From the NCBI RefSeq assembly GCF_030811655.1, contig NZ_JAUSRE010000018.1:46469-110468 (forward strand): a stretch of DNA of 64,000 bases. The letters are read 5' to 3'. Source of the stretch: Pseudarthrobacter enclensis. Its GTDB lineage: Bacteria; Actinomycetota; Actinomycetes; Actinomycetales; Micrococcaceae. Below are positions 17,206 to 25,874 of this stretch, piece by piece. A program made the translations under genes and the position numbers. Position 1 is the stretch's first letter, and every line of letters begins with the position of its first letter. The notes below the pieces were generated by a model. That model made no database searches. It was not told the DNA's origin and worked only from the letters and a program-made list of their open reading frames with translations.

Positions 17206-17912
17206 TTACGGGGTTTTTGGGGCCTCCGGCCGTGTATTCCGGCTGCTCCCTGCGGGGCCCTGGATCAGTTCGTAACGTTCGGGGGAAACAAAGAACCCCA
17301 CGCCGGCGGAGACATTTCCGCACGCCACACCGCCGTTGTAGGCAGAACAGCGAAGGCCGTTGCGTTCCAGGTTCTGGCCGTCCTCGAGGACCGGCAACTG
17401 GGCCAGCGGGCCAGCATTGCCCCCCTTCGGTCCGTAGGCTGCCTCCATGCTTGTGACGCCCGAGCGGCATTCGCCGTAACGTGCAGCGTCCGGGGACAGC
17501 AGGGCCACGCCGCCCAGGTAGCCAAGGTGGGTTCCTGCGCAGTCGTCCTTGACGTCGCCGGGCTGGGGGGCCGGGTAGGTGGCCAGCTCACAGTGGGCCA
17601 CCGGGACGATGGGCAATTTGTTGTTGGCGGCGTCGCTGTAGCGGTTCTGTTCATACGGCAGGTTCAGGTGTTCCCCCGGGACGAGGTGAGTGAGCAGGCG
17701 ATGGTCCGGTCCGGGGTGATGAAGGACAGGACGTCGGTGCCGCTGGAAAAGGCCTTCGCGTCGGCAAGGGGCGCTTGTTCCAACTGCTGCATAGGCGGAA
17801 GGGGTGGAGGGGGAACGTAGGAAGGGTCCTTGGTGGTCACGCTGCACCCCGTGGCCGAGGCAAGGAAAAGGGCGGCGAGCATCCCCCATACAGTCCGTCG
17901 CATGGCCTCCAT
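17206..17912 (-). pseudogene. Putative lipoprotein gene with a frameshift
   Basis: Two overlapping frames together make one protein of about 235 residues. The first part (17912 to about 17678) starts MRRTVWGMLAALFLASATGC, a signal peptide with lipobox-like ATGC, then a proline-rich linker and FITPDRTIACSLTSSRG. Reading then hits a stop at 17664. The second frame continues EHLNLPYEQNRYSD to the stop at 17206 and includes several cysteines. One missing G in the five-base run at 17673-17677 (CCCCC on the plus strand) explains the break. It may be a sequencing error or a real lesion. The function is unknown; the intact form would be an exported lipid-anchored protein. Confidence 0.7.
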
Positions 17913-17993
17913 TATGCCCGGCTCCGGTCACCAAAAACGCCGTGGGCGGCGCAACCGCCGGTGGCCCCCGCGGGGGTGGGCCACCAGCCCCGC

Positions 17994-20546
17994 TCAGGCG
18001 TCGAGCTTGGTCAGTGGCGCGTAGCGCAGCAGCAGGCGCTTTTCCCCGACCTCGAACTTGACCTTGGCAACCGTCTTGTCCCCTGCCCCTTCAAGGGCCA
18101 GGACGGTGCCATTGCCAAAGCTCGTGTGGTTGACCTTGTCCCCCACGCTGACGGCGATGATTTCCTTTTGCGGCTGTACCCGGTTTTTCGCGATGAAGGC
18201 AGGGACGTCGGCGTTGAAGCCTGCGGAGGAATCCGCCGCAGCACCCCGTGAGGTGCCGGCACCCCAGAAGGAGCCGCTGTAGCGGCCTGATCCAATGGAG
18301 CCGCCGCCTCCCCACGACTGCCGGCTGGTCCCTTCCCGCTTCCATTCCAGGAGCTCGGCGGGAATTTCCTCCAGGAACTGGCTCGCGGGGTTGTACTGGC
18401 TCTGTCCCCACATGCTGCGCACCTCTGACCGGGTCACGTACAGCCGCTTCCGGGCACGGGTGAGGCCGACGTACGCGAGCCGGCGTTCCTCGGCCAGTTC
18501 CTTGGGGTCGGTGGCGGAACGCTGGTGCGGGAACAGCCCGTGCTCCATGCCGGTGAGGAAAACTACCGGGAATTCCAGGCCCTTTGCCGTGTGCAGGGTC
18601 ATCAGGGTCACCACGCCCAGGCGCTTGGCTTCGGCTACTGCTTCATCGATGTCCGCACCGGGGGCGTCGGGGATTTGGTCAGCATCCGCCACCAGGGACA
18701 CCTGTTCCAGGAACGCGGCCAGCGACCCTTCTGGGTTTTCCTGCTCGTACTCCCGCACCACGGCCACGAGCTCGGCCAGGTTCTCCACGCGGGACTCGTC
18801 CTGGGGATCGGTGCTGGAGCGCAGGGCAGCGAGATAGCCGGTCTGTTCCAGGACCGCCTCGAGTGCCGCGGCGGCACCCGACCCGGCGGCTACCTCGGCA
18901 AGGTCGTCCAGCATCTTCACGAAGCCCAGCACGGCGTTAACGGAACGGGTGGCCATTCCGGGGGCCTGGTCGGCGCGGCGTGCCGCGGCCATGAAGGACG
19001 TCCGCTCACGCTCAGCCAGGGCAGCAACGGCCCCCTCGGCGCGGTCGCCGATGCCTCGCTTTGGCTCATTCAGCACCCGGCGAAGGTTGACGTCGTCGTC
19101 AGGATTGACCAGCACGCGCAGGTACGCAAGGGCATCCTTGATTTCCTTGCGCTCGTAGAAGCGGGTGCCGCCAACAACCTTGTAAGGCAGGCCCACGCGA
19201 ACCAGGACGTCCTCGATGGAGCGGGACTGGGCGTTGGTCCGGTAGAAGATGGCGACGTCGCCCGGACGCAGGTTCTCCTCGTCCTGGAGCCGGTCGATTT
19301 CCTTGGCAATGAACTGTGCTTCGTCGTGCTCGTTCTCGCCCACGTACCCGATGATCTTGTGGCCTTCGCCTTCGGCGGTCCACAGCCGTTTTTCGGGCCG
19401 GTTGGGGTTGCGCGAGATTACTGAGTTGGCAGCGCTCAGGATGTTCTGGGTGGAACGGTAGTTCTGCTCGAGCTTGATGGTGCGGGCTTCGGGGTAATCC
19501 TTTTCGAACTCCACGATGTTGCGGATGTCCGCGCCGCGGAAGGCGTAGATGGACTGGTCCGAGTCGCCAACCACGGTGAGCTCGGAGGCTCCGGGCCCTT
19601 CGCCCACGATTTCGCGGACCAGGGCGTACTGGGCGTGGTTGGTGTCCTGGTATTCGTCCACCAGGACGTGGCGGAAGCGGCGGCGGTAGGACTCAGCCAA
19701 TGCCGGGAAGGCCCGGAACATGTAGACGGTCTCGGCGATGAGGTCGTCGAAGTCCATGGCGTTGGCCTGGCGAAGGCGCTGCGTGTAGCCCTTGTACACG
19801 TCTGCCACGGCGTGTTCGAAGGGGTCGTTGTAGTTGGCCGCCGAGGCAAAGGAGTCGGCGTCAATGAGTTCGTTCTTCAACGCGGAAATCTTGTGCTGGA
19901 TGGCCTTGGGCGCGAACTTCTTGGGGTCCAGGTCCAGTGCCTTGGACACCTGGGTGACAAGGCGCAGGGAGTCCGCCGAGTCATAGATGGAGAAGTTGGA
20001 CTTCAGCCCGACGTTCGCGGCTTCCTGGCGCAGGATCCGCACGCAGGAAGAGTGGAATGTTGAGATCCACATGATCTTGGCCCGCCCGCCCACCAGGGCT
20101 TCAATGCGCTCCCGCATCTCGGCAGCCGCTTTGTTGGTGAAGGTGATGGCCAGGATCTCGCCATGGTGGGCCCGGCCGGTGGCGATCAGGTACGCGATCC
20201 GGTTGCTGAGTACCCGCGTTTTGCCTGAACCGGCTCCGGCAACGATCAGCAGGGCAGAGCCGGCGTGTTTAACCGCTTCCTCCTGCTGGGGGTTCAATCC
20301 CTCCAGCAACTGGGCAGCATCAGGGCGGCGGTGCCCATGGTGGCCGCCGGCGTCGTGCTGGTTGCCGCCGTTCCGGTTGGACTCCTGCCAGCCGCCGGAC
20401 TGGTGCTGACCATCAACGCCCGGAACCCGCATTCCGCCCGGGCCGGCCGTGGTGGCGACGCCCTCAGGCCCCGTCCTGGTGCGGGCGGTGGCGGCCGGAG
20501 CGGCCTTGAACGGTCCGTCAGAGTACGGGTCAAACAACATATCCAT
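17994..20546 (-). CDS. pcrA: ATP-dependent DNA helicase PcrA/UvrD
   Basis: An 850-residue superfamily 1A 3'-5' helicase for repair and replication. Walker A is AGAGSGKTRV, Walker B/motif II is VLVDEYQDTN, with further motifs GDSDQSIYAFRGA, EQNYRST and VTLMTLHTAKGLEF. The C-terminus (about 790-850) forms the Tudor-like domain seen in PcrA. A glycine- and histidine-rich N-terminal extension of about 80 residues precedes the first helicase motif, longer than in Bacillus PcrA but usual in Arthrobacter relatives. I chose MDMLFDPYSDGPF at 20546; ATG 20540 is equally possible and neither has a strong ribosome site. Confidence 0.95.
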   Translation of the reverse strand: MDMLFDPYSDGPFKAAPAATARTRTGPEGVATTAGPGGMRVPGVDGQHQSGGWQESNRNGGNQHDAGGHHGHRRPDAAQLLEGLNPQQEEAVKHAGSALLIVAGAGSGKTRVLSNRIAYLIATGRAHHGEILAITFTNKAAAEMRERIEALVGGRAKIMWISTFHSSCVRILRQEAANVGLKSNFSIYDSADSLRLVTQVSKALDLDPKKFAPKAIQHKISALKNELIDADSFASAANYNDPFEHAVADVYKGYTQRLRQANAMDFDDLIAETVYMFRAFPALAESYRRRFRHVLVDEYQDTNHAQYALVREIVGEGPGASELTVVGDSDQSIYAFRGADIRNIVEFEKDYPEARTIKLEQNYRSTQNILSAANSVISRNPNRPEKRLWTAEGEGHKIIGYVGENEHDEAQFIAKEIDRLQDEENLRPGDVAIFYRTNAQSRSIEDVLVRVGLPYKVVGGTRFYERKEIKDALAYLRVLVNPDDDVNLRRVLNEPKRGIGDRAEGAVAALAERERTSFMAAARRADQAPGMATRSVNAVLGFVKMLDDLAEVAAGSGAAAALEAVLEQTGYLAALRSSTDPQDESRVENLAELVAVVREYEQENPEGSLAAFLEQVSLVADADQIPDAPGADIDEAVAEAKRLGVVTLMTLHTAKGLEFPVVFLTGMEHGLFPHQRSATDPKELAEERRLAYVGLTRARKRLYVTRSEVRSMWGQSQYNPASQFLEEIPAELLEWKREGTSRQSWGGGGSIGSGRYSGSFWGAGTSRGAAADSSAGFNADVPAFIAKNRVQPQKEIIAVSVGDKVNHTSFGNGTVLALEGAGDKTVAKVKFEVGEKRLLLRYAPLTKLDA

Positions 20547-20623
20547 GGTGCCTACAAGTCTAGGCGGTGGGACCGACAACGCCTTCCAGCCTGTGGATTA
20601 CTCCCGCTGCCCGGGCAGCTGGC

Positions 20624-21454
20624 TCAGCCCACCGAGCCGGACTGGAGGGCTGCCCGCAACTCGCGCACCGCCGTCGTTCCGCCGGCGATGAACCACTCCA
20701 GCCCGTTGACGCGCACGGTGTCCACAGCGCCCCCGGCCGCCCGGACGATGGCCTTGCCAGGCAGCCAGTCCCATTCCGGGCAGCTGTGCTGGAACCAACA
20801 CCCCAGCTGCCCCTCCGCCACGCGGCCCAGGTCGCAGGAACCGGACCCCAGCATGCGAAGGGAGGCTGCGGACGTGGCCGCCGCGTGCCAGGGCATGGCG
20901 CACATGGGGTCCATCAGCCAGGTGGGGTGGATGTAGGTTGCCGCCCCCAGCTCGGAGACATTCGTGGCGTTGCGCCTGCCACCATCGTCGCTGAAGGACG
21001 TCAGCGCTTCACCGTTGAGGGTGGCTGCCCTGTCCCGTCCGCCCAGCCACAGTTTGTTTTCCTCGGGCTGGAAGACAGCGCCCAGCAGTACGTCCCCGTG
21101 GTCCTTGAGGGCTATGGCTGAACACCAGTATGTGGAGCCGTGCAGGAAGTTGTAGGTGCCGTCCACCGGGTCAATCACCCAGGTGCGGCCGCTGGTGCCC
21201 TGGACGGAGGCGCCCTCCTCGCCCAGGATGCCGTCCTCCGGCCGGCAGCGGCGCAGCTGCTCCAGCACGTAGGCCTCGGCGGCGTGGTCGGCCGCGGTCA
21301 CCACATCGGAGACGGAGGTCTTTTGTTCCGATTCCAGGCCGGCCATGCGCATGAGCAGCGCCAACTGTCCGGCTTCGCGGACCAGCGCCGCCGCCAGTTC
21401 GTAGTCGTCCAATGAGGGGTCAAGAACAGCTGCGCTGTGTCGGCCAGTGGTCAT
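20624..21454 (-). CDS. Inositol-monophosphatase-family phosphatase, possibly HisN
   Basis: A 276-residue Mg-dependent phosphatase. Metal-site motifs are GEEGAS (Glu79/80), DPVDGTYNF (residues 95-103) and the C-terminal EWDWLPGKA, which replaces the common WDWAPG. Actinobacterial relatives include myo-inositol monophosphatase, histidinol phosphatase (HisN) and PAP phosphatase; the sequence alone does not decide. It lies next to pcrA and divergent from a membrane protein gene with only 32 bases between the two starts. TAAACT ends six bases before the ATG and no Shine-Dalgarno sequence is present, so the mRNA may be leaderless. Confidence 0.82.
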   Translation of the reverse strand: MTTGRHSAAVLDPSLDDYELAAALVREAGQLALLMRMAGLESEQKTSVSDVVTAADHAAEAYVLEQLRRCRPEDGILGEEGASVQGTSGRTWVIDPVDGTYNFLHGSTYWCSAIALKDHGDVLLGAVFQPEENKLWLGGRDRAATLNGEALTSFSDDGGRRNATNVSELGAATYIHPTWLMDPMCAMPWHAAATSAASLRMLGSGSCDLGRVAEGQLGCWFQHSCPEWDWLPGKAIVRAAGGAVDTVRVNGLEWFIAGGTTAVRELRAALQSGSVG

Positions 21455-21460
21455 GGGTTC

Positions 21461-21480
21461 AGTTTATGGGGCGGGATAAT
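21461..21480. promoter_or_regulatory. Back-to-back -10 elements for two leaderless transcripts
   Basis: TAAACT on the minus strand (21466-21461) and GATAAT on the plus strand (21475-21480) each end exactly six bases before an ATG (21454 minus, 21487 plus). Neither gene has a ribosome-binding site. This spacing puts transcription starts at or near the start codons. Confidence 0.5.
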
Positions 21481-21486
21481 GGTGCC

Positions 21487-22113
21487 ATGGCCAAAACCCC
21501 TGCCCAGCGGATCAAGAAGCACGGCGCCAATGCGGTTGTGCCGCAGCACCATCTGCCACCGGTGGTCAACCCCACCACGGCGCGCACGCCCGAGAAGGCG
21601 CAAGCCAACAGCAACCTGATCGTGATCGCCGGCGTGGTGGCGAGCCTGTTCCTGTTCTGGTACCTGCACCTGCTGACCCTGAACCAGATGACCCAGCTCT
21701 CCCAGGATATGGCCATGCCGGATTCGCTGGTGGGCGGTTTCGACACCGGTTACATCGGCCGGCTGCAGGGCGTCATGAACGCCGATGCCCTGGGCCAGCT
21801 GGGCTACGTCCACAAGACCGCCGGGACCCTTTTCCCGCTGATCTTCGGCTTTACGTGGCTGCTGCTCATCGGCACCAACGTGGCGCGGAAGGCACTGCGG
21901 TGGGCATTGTGGGCTGCGCCCATGCTGTTCGTGGTGGTCCGCCTGTGGGGCAACGTGGCCGTTGATGCCATGATGGGCACGCCAGGTCCCGACGCCGGGC
22001 AGGTCGCTTTGGCATCCGGCCTTACCGTTGCCGGCTGGGTACTTTTGGTGCTGAGCCTCGTGGCCGGCGCCGTGGCAGTGTTCCTCAACAGAAGGAACAG
22101 GAAACAGCACTAG
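21487..22113 (+). CDS. Small four-helix membrane protein of unknown function
   Basis: A 208-residue protein with a basic soluble N-terminus (about 45 residues) and four predicted membrane segments: NLIVIAGVVASLFLFWYLHL, TLFPLIFGFTWLLLIG, a third around residues 140-160 and a C-terminal LVLSLVAGAVAVFL, ending in a basic tail RNRKQH. I do not recognise the family. The ATG at 21487 is preferred over the 25-codon longer frame because GATAAT lies six bases before it, fitting a leaderless mRNA. It converges with the DUF998-like gene, overlapping by four bases. Confidence 0.7.
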   Translation: MAKTPAQRIKKHGANAVVPQHHLPPVVNPTTARTPEKAQANSNLIVIAGVVASLFLFWYLHLLTLNQMTQLSQDMAMPDSLVGGFDTGYIGRLQGVMNADALGQLGYVHKTAGTLFPLIFGFTWLLLIGTNVARKALRWALWAAPMLFVVVRLWGNVAVDAMMGTPGPDAGQVALASGLTVAGWVLLVLSLVAGAVAVFLNRRNRKQH

Positions 22114-22883
22114 CCGGCGGTTGCCCGTGCGGAGGCCACTGCCTCGCGCCGTTGCTTCCGGTGCCGGTGCACCCGCTGCGCAATGACCAGCCCGGCGGCG
22201 GCCATTCCCACCGTTACCGGATAACCCATCAGCCGTTCCAGCGTCCCTGGTTCCGGCACCCTCATGTGGGTCAGGCCTCCCGTGGTGAGCGCCGCCAGCG
22301 AGACGCCGCCGCACACCAGCAGGAACCAGGCCATCCCGGTCTTCCGCAGCCAGAGGATACCCAGGACCACCAATGCCGCCCCGCCGGCAGCGAAGTACAT
22401 TACGGCGCCTGCGTAGTGCCACGGGGAGCCGGCGTCTTCCGGCACCAGTCCCACCACCACGGTTCCAACCCCGGCGGCTCCGGTGAGCAGGCGGACCGCG
22501 GCGGCCGCCAGCCACGGCTTCCTGCGGCTCCAGTCCACCCGGGTGCCGGGCCGGGCGGCCACGCGCAGCAGTCCCGAGGTCAGCAGTATCGCCCCCACCA
22601 GCAGGCCCAGGCCCTGGACCACGAATGAGGCGTTCATCAGCCAGTTCAACGGCGAGCAGACGTCCCGGCCCAAGTAGATCCCGCAACGGAGTGCACCCAG
22701 GTCACTGATGTATCCGGTACGCAGGTCGTAGGGGCGGGGGCCGGCCCATGCCATAGCCACCACAGCTTCCGCCAGGAAATACTGCAGGACGCTCAAAACT
22801 GCCCACGCACCGATGTAATGCCGGGTGGACGCAACGTTCGGGATGAAGGCAACGGCAGGAGCGGCACCAGGGGCTGGACTCAT
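22110..22883 (-). CDS. DUF998-like integral membrane protein
   Basis: A 257-residue protein with about six or seven hydrophobic helices. The short motif YDLRTGYISDLGAL after the first helix, with the CSPLNWLMNASF stretch, is typical of the DUF998 family, whose function is unknown. The ATG at 22883 has TACGCT six bases upstream and no clear ribosome-binding site, so it may be translated from a leaderless mRNA. It is a single gene between a membrane protein gene and the tRNA. Confidence 0.72.
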   Translation of the reverse strand: MSPAPGAAPAVAFIPNVASTRHYIGAWAVLSVLQYFLAEAVVAMAWAGPRPYDLRTGYISDLGALRCGIYLGRDVCSPLNWLMNASFVVQGLGLLVGAILLTSGLLRVAARPGTRVDWSRRKPWLAAAAVRLLTGAAGVGTVVVGLVPEDAGSPWHYAGAVMYFAAGGAALVVLGILWLRKTGMAWFLLVCGGVSLAALTTGGLTHMRVPEPGTLERLMGYPVTVGMAAAGLVIAQRVHRHRKQRREAVASARATAG

Positions 22884-22966
22884 GCCTTGAGCGTAGTACG
22901 GCCCGGCACCTTGTATGCTTGTAACCGTGTCCGGACGGACCGGCCCAGCCGAACCACCGGATGCCC

Positions 22967-23039
22967 GCCCTCGTAGCTCAGTGGATAGAGCACGGCTCTC
23001 CTAAAGCCGGTGTCGTTGGTTCGATTCCAATCGAGGGCA
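22967..23039 (+). tRNA. tRNA-Arg (anticodon CCT)
   Basis: The 73-base sequence folds as a full cloverleaf: acceptor GCCCTCG/CGAGGGC with discriminator A, D-arm TAGCTCAGTGGATAGAGCA, anticodon stem CGGCT/AGCCG with loop CTCCTAA giving anticodon CCT, and T-arm with GGTTCGATTCC. It reads AGG codons. CCA is not encoded. The next gene starts two bases after the discriminator. Confidence 0.97.
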
Positions 23040-23040
23040 C

Positions 23041-23520
23041 TTGAACTCCAGTTCCCCGGAGCCCGGCCTCCGCGCCTACCTGCTGGGCAGCTACCGGACC
23101 ACCGCCCCCGGCGCAGCGGGCCGCTGGCGGGTGGAACGGGACCTGCTGGACAGGTCGGACGGCACCCGCGGCACCTTTTCCGGCGTCGTGCTTTTCACTC
23201 CAATGGACGACGACGGCCTGTTCCTTCGCGAGGAAGGCACCATGCGCTGGCCTTCCTTCACCGGCCCCGCCACGCGTGAGTATGTCCTTGGGCCCACAGC
23301 GCGGTCCGACGCGCTGGACGTGTTCTTTCCCGACGGCAGGGCATTTCACTGCATGAGCTTCACCACCGAGGCGAGCAACGACACTCACTGGTGCGACCCC
23401 GACACCTACCGCGTGACCTACACGTACCAGTCACACGACCGGTTCAGCTACAGCTGGGATGTCACCGGTCCCCGCAAGGACCTGTTGCTGGTCTCGCACC
23501 TGGAAAGGATTTCCCCGTGA
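23041..23520 (+). CDS. DUF6314-like small cytoplasmic protein, TTG start against the tRNA
   Basis: A 159-residue soluble protein rich in conserved-looking stretches, such as YLLGSYR near the N-terminus, VERDLLDRSDGTRGTFSG, EGTMRWPSFTGPA, FHCMSFTTEASNDTHWC and DRFSYSWDVTGPRKD. This pattern matches the DUF6314 family as I know it; no function is established. The only start that keeps YLLGSYR is the TTG at 23041, two bases after the tRNA-Arg discriminator. Its only ribosome-binding candidate (GAGGG, 23033-23037) lies inside the tRNA acceptor stem. The stop overlaps the NUDIX start (GTGA), so the pair is coupled. Confidence 0.75.
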   Translation: MNSSSPEPGLRAYLLGSYRTTAPGAAGRWRVERDLLDRSDGTRGTFSGVVLFTPMDDDGLFLREEGTMRWPSFTGPATREYVLGPTARSDALDVFFPDGRAFHCMSFTTEASNDTHWCDPDTYRVTYTYQSHDRFSYSWDVTGPRKDLLLVSHLERISP

Positions 23521-23948
23521 AGGACCGGATCGTGGTGTCCGCCGTCTGCGTGTTCGATGACGCCGGACGCCTCCTGACCGTGAGGAAACGCGGTACGGGC
23601 ATGTTCATGCATCCCGGCGGCAAACCCGAACCCGGCGAGACGGCCATCCAGGCCGCCGCACGTGAGCTCGCCGAAGAAGTGGGCATCGTGGTCCAACCGG
23701 AGGATCTTGAACTCATGGGGGTCTGGATCGCGGACGCCGCCAACGAGGCCGCCACCGACATCGAAGCCACTGTGTTCCGCGCCCCGGGCACGTGGCGGGC
23801 CAGCCCGGCGGCCGAGATCGCCGAGATCCGCTGGCTGGACATCAGGCGTCATGGCGGCGGCCAGGCCCTCCCCCGGGACCTGGCGCCGCTGCTGACGGAC
23901 CACATCCTGCCCCTGCTGGCGGCCGCCCCCATGGAACTGACGGACTAG
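23517..23948 (+). CDS. NUDIX hydrolase
   Basis: A 143-residue NUDIX domain protein. The Nudix box runs from GGKPEPGETAIQAAARELAE into EVGI (residues about 36-59), with all catalytic Glu residues present. NUDIX enzymes cleave nucleoside diphosphates linked to another moiety; this short MutT-like form could sanitise oxidised nucleotides, but the substrate cannot be read from sequence. The GTG at 23517 overlaps the preceding stop by four bases and has AAGGA eight bases upstream, so it is coupled to the DUF6314-like gene. The longer open frame upstream is out of register with the family. Confidence 0.88.
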   Translation: MKDRIVVSAVCVFDDAGRLLTVRKRGTGMFMHPGGKPEPGETAIQAAARELAEEVGIVVQPEDLELMGVWIADAANEAATDIEATVFRAPGTWRASPAAEIAEIRWLDIRRHGGGQALPRDLAPLLTDHILPLLAAAPMELTD

Positions 23949-23958
23949 AACCCCGGAA

Positions 23959-25872
23959 TTAGAACTCCGGGACGGCTTCCTGCGCCACGGCCGTGGCCTC
24001 GGCAAACTGCGTCTGGTACAGCTCGGCGTAGCGGCCGCCGGCGGCCAGCAGTTCGGTGTGGGTGCCGCGTTCCACGATTTGGCCGCCCTCCACCACCAGG
24101 ATGGCGTCTGCCGCGCGGACGGTGGACAGCCGGTGCGCAATCACGACGGCGGTACGCCCCTCGAGTGCGGCGCCCAGGGCTGCCTGCACGGCGGCTTCGT
24201 TCGTGGAGTCAAGCGCGGCAGTGGCCTCATCGAGAATGACCACCCGCGGCTGGGCAATGAGGAGCCGGGCGATGGTCAGGCGCTGGCGTTCGCCGCCGGA
24301 AAGCCGGTAGCCGCGCTCCCCCACCACTGTCTCCAGGCCGTCCGGCAGGGACCTGATCATGGTCTCCAGCCGGGCCTGGCGCAGGACGTCCCACATGTCG
24401 TCGTCCGTGGCGTCGGGCCGGGCCAGCCGAAGGTTGGAGGCGATGGTTTCGTGGAACAGGTGGCCGTCCTGGGTGACCATGCCCAGGGTGTCCCGCAGCG
24501 AGTCGAAGGTAGTGTCCCGGACGTCCAGCCCCGTCCCCGGCACAGTGCCGCCGAGCCGCACGGCGCCCGAGTCGACGTCGTAAAGCCTCGACAGCAGCTG
24601 GGCAATCGTCGACTTACCGGCGCCGGAGGAGCCCACCAGGGCCACCGTCTGTCCTGGTTCCACCCGGAAGCTGACGCCGTGCAGCACTTCCTCGCCGCCC
24701 CTGGTGTCAAGGGTCGAAACCTCTTCCAGGGATGCCAAGGAGACCTTGTCCGCGGAGGGGTAGGCGAACCGGACGTTGTCGAACTCCACGGACACGGGCC
24801 CGGCAGGAACGGGCACGGCGTCCGGCTTCTGCTGGATCAGCGGTTTCAGGTCCAGGATCTCAAAGACCCGTTCAAAACTGACCAGCGCGCTCATGACTTC
24901 AACGCGGGCGTTGGACAGGGCAGTGAGCGGGGCATAGAGCCGTGTCAGCAGCAGCGCCAGGACCACCACGTCCCCGGGCGCGAGCTGGCCGCCCAGGGCG
25001 AGCCAGCCGCCCAGTCCGTAGACCAGCGCGAGCGCGAGCGCGGACACCAGGGTCAGGGCGGTGACGAACGTGAACTGCAGCATGGCCATGCGGACGCCGA
25101 TGTCGCGGACGCGGCCCGCGCGGGCAGCGAACTCGCGGGATTCCTCATCCGGGCGGCCGAACAGCTTCACCAGCGTGGCGCCGGGCGCGGAGAACCGCTC
25201 CGTCATCTGGGTGCCCATGGCGGCGTTGTGCGCAGCGGCTTCGCGGCGCAGGTCCGCCAGTTTGGAGCCCATGCGGCGGGCCGGGATCAGGAAGATCGGC
25301 AGCAGGACCATGGCGAGCACGGTGACCAGCCAGGACTTATTGAGCATCACGACCAGGGTCAGGGCCAGCGCCACGGAGTTGCTCACCACGCCGGAGAGCG
25401 TGCCGGCAAAGGCGGACTGCGCTCCGATGACGTCGTTGTTGAGGCGGCTGACCAAGGCTCCAGTCCGGGTGCGGGTGAAGAAGGCAATGGGCATTCGCTG
25501 CACGTGGTCGAACACCCGGGTGCGCAGGTCCACGATGACGCCTTCGCCGATGGTCGAGGACAGCCAGCGGGTCAACAGCCCCACTCCCGCTTCGCCCACC
25601 GCCACGATGGCGATCAGCACCGCCAGCCAGATCACGGTACCGGCATCTGTCTTGGCGATGATGGCGTCAACCACCTGGCCGGCAAGCACCGGGGTGGCGA
25701 CGGCCAGGAAGGCCGCGGCGACGGAGGAAAGCACGAAGGCGATGAGCTTTCCCCGATGCGGGGCGGCAAAGGCGAGCACCCGTTTCAGGGTTTCTTTGGA
25801 AAACGGCTTGGAAGCGCTCTTTGCGGTGCTGATGTTGTAGAGCGAGCTCCAGGCCACGCGGTCCATGCTCAT
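23959..25872 (-). CDS. ABC exporter, fused permease and ATPase
   Basis: A 637-residue half-transporter. Six transmembrane helices (about 40-330) precede a C-terminal ATPase with Walker A GSSGAGKST, signature LSGGERQRL, Walker B VVILDEATAALD and H-loop VIAHRLSTVRAAD. It resembles MsbA/BmrA-type multidrug or lipid exporters that work as homodimers or paired half-transporters. It starts two bases after the ABC-F gene, so the two share a transcript with a candidate antibiotic-responsive leader; a drug-export role is therefore plausible but inferred. Confidence 0.93.
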   Translation of the reverse strand: MSMDRVAWSSLYNISTAKSASKPFSKETLKRVLAFAAPHRGKLIAFVLSSVAAAFLAVATPVLAGQVVDAIIAKTDAGTVIWLAVLIAIVAVGEAGVGLLTRWLSSTIGEGVIVDLRTRVFDHVQRMPIAFFTRTRTGALVSRLNNDVIGAQSAFAGTLSGVVSNSVALALTLVVMLNKSWLVTVLAMVLLPIFLIPARRMGSKLADLRREAAAHNAAMGTQMTERFSAPGATLVKLFGRPDEESREFAARAGRVRDIGVRMAMLQFTFVTALTLVSALALALVYGLGGWLALGGQLAPGDVVVLALLLTRLYAPLTALSNARVEVMSALVSFERVFEILDLKPLIQQKPDAVPVPAGPVSVEFDNVRFAYPSADKVSLASLEEVSTLDTRGGEEVLHGVSFRVEPGQTVALVGSSGAGKSTIAQLLSRLYDVDSGAVRLGGTVPGTGLDVRDTTFDSLRDTLGMVTQDGHLFHETIASNLRLARPDATDDDMWDVLRQARLETMIRSLPDGLETVVGERGYRLSGGERQRLTIARLLIAQPRVVILDEATAALDSTNEAAVQAALGAALEGRTAVVIAHRLSTVRAADAILVVEGGQIVERGTHTELLAAGGRYAELYQTQFAEATAVAQEAVPEF

Positions 25873-25874
25873 GG

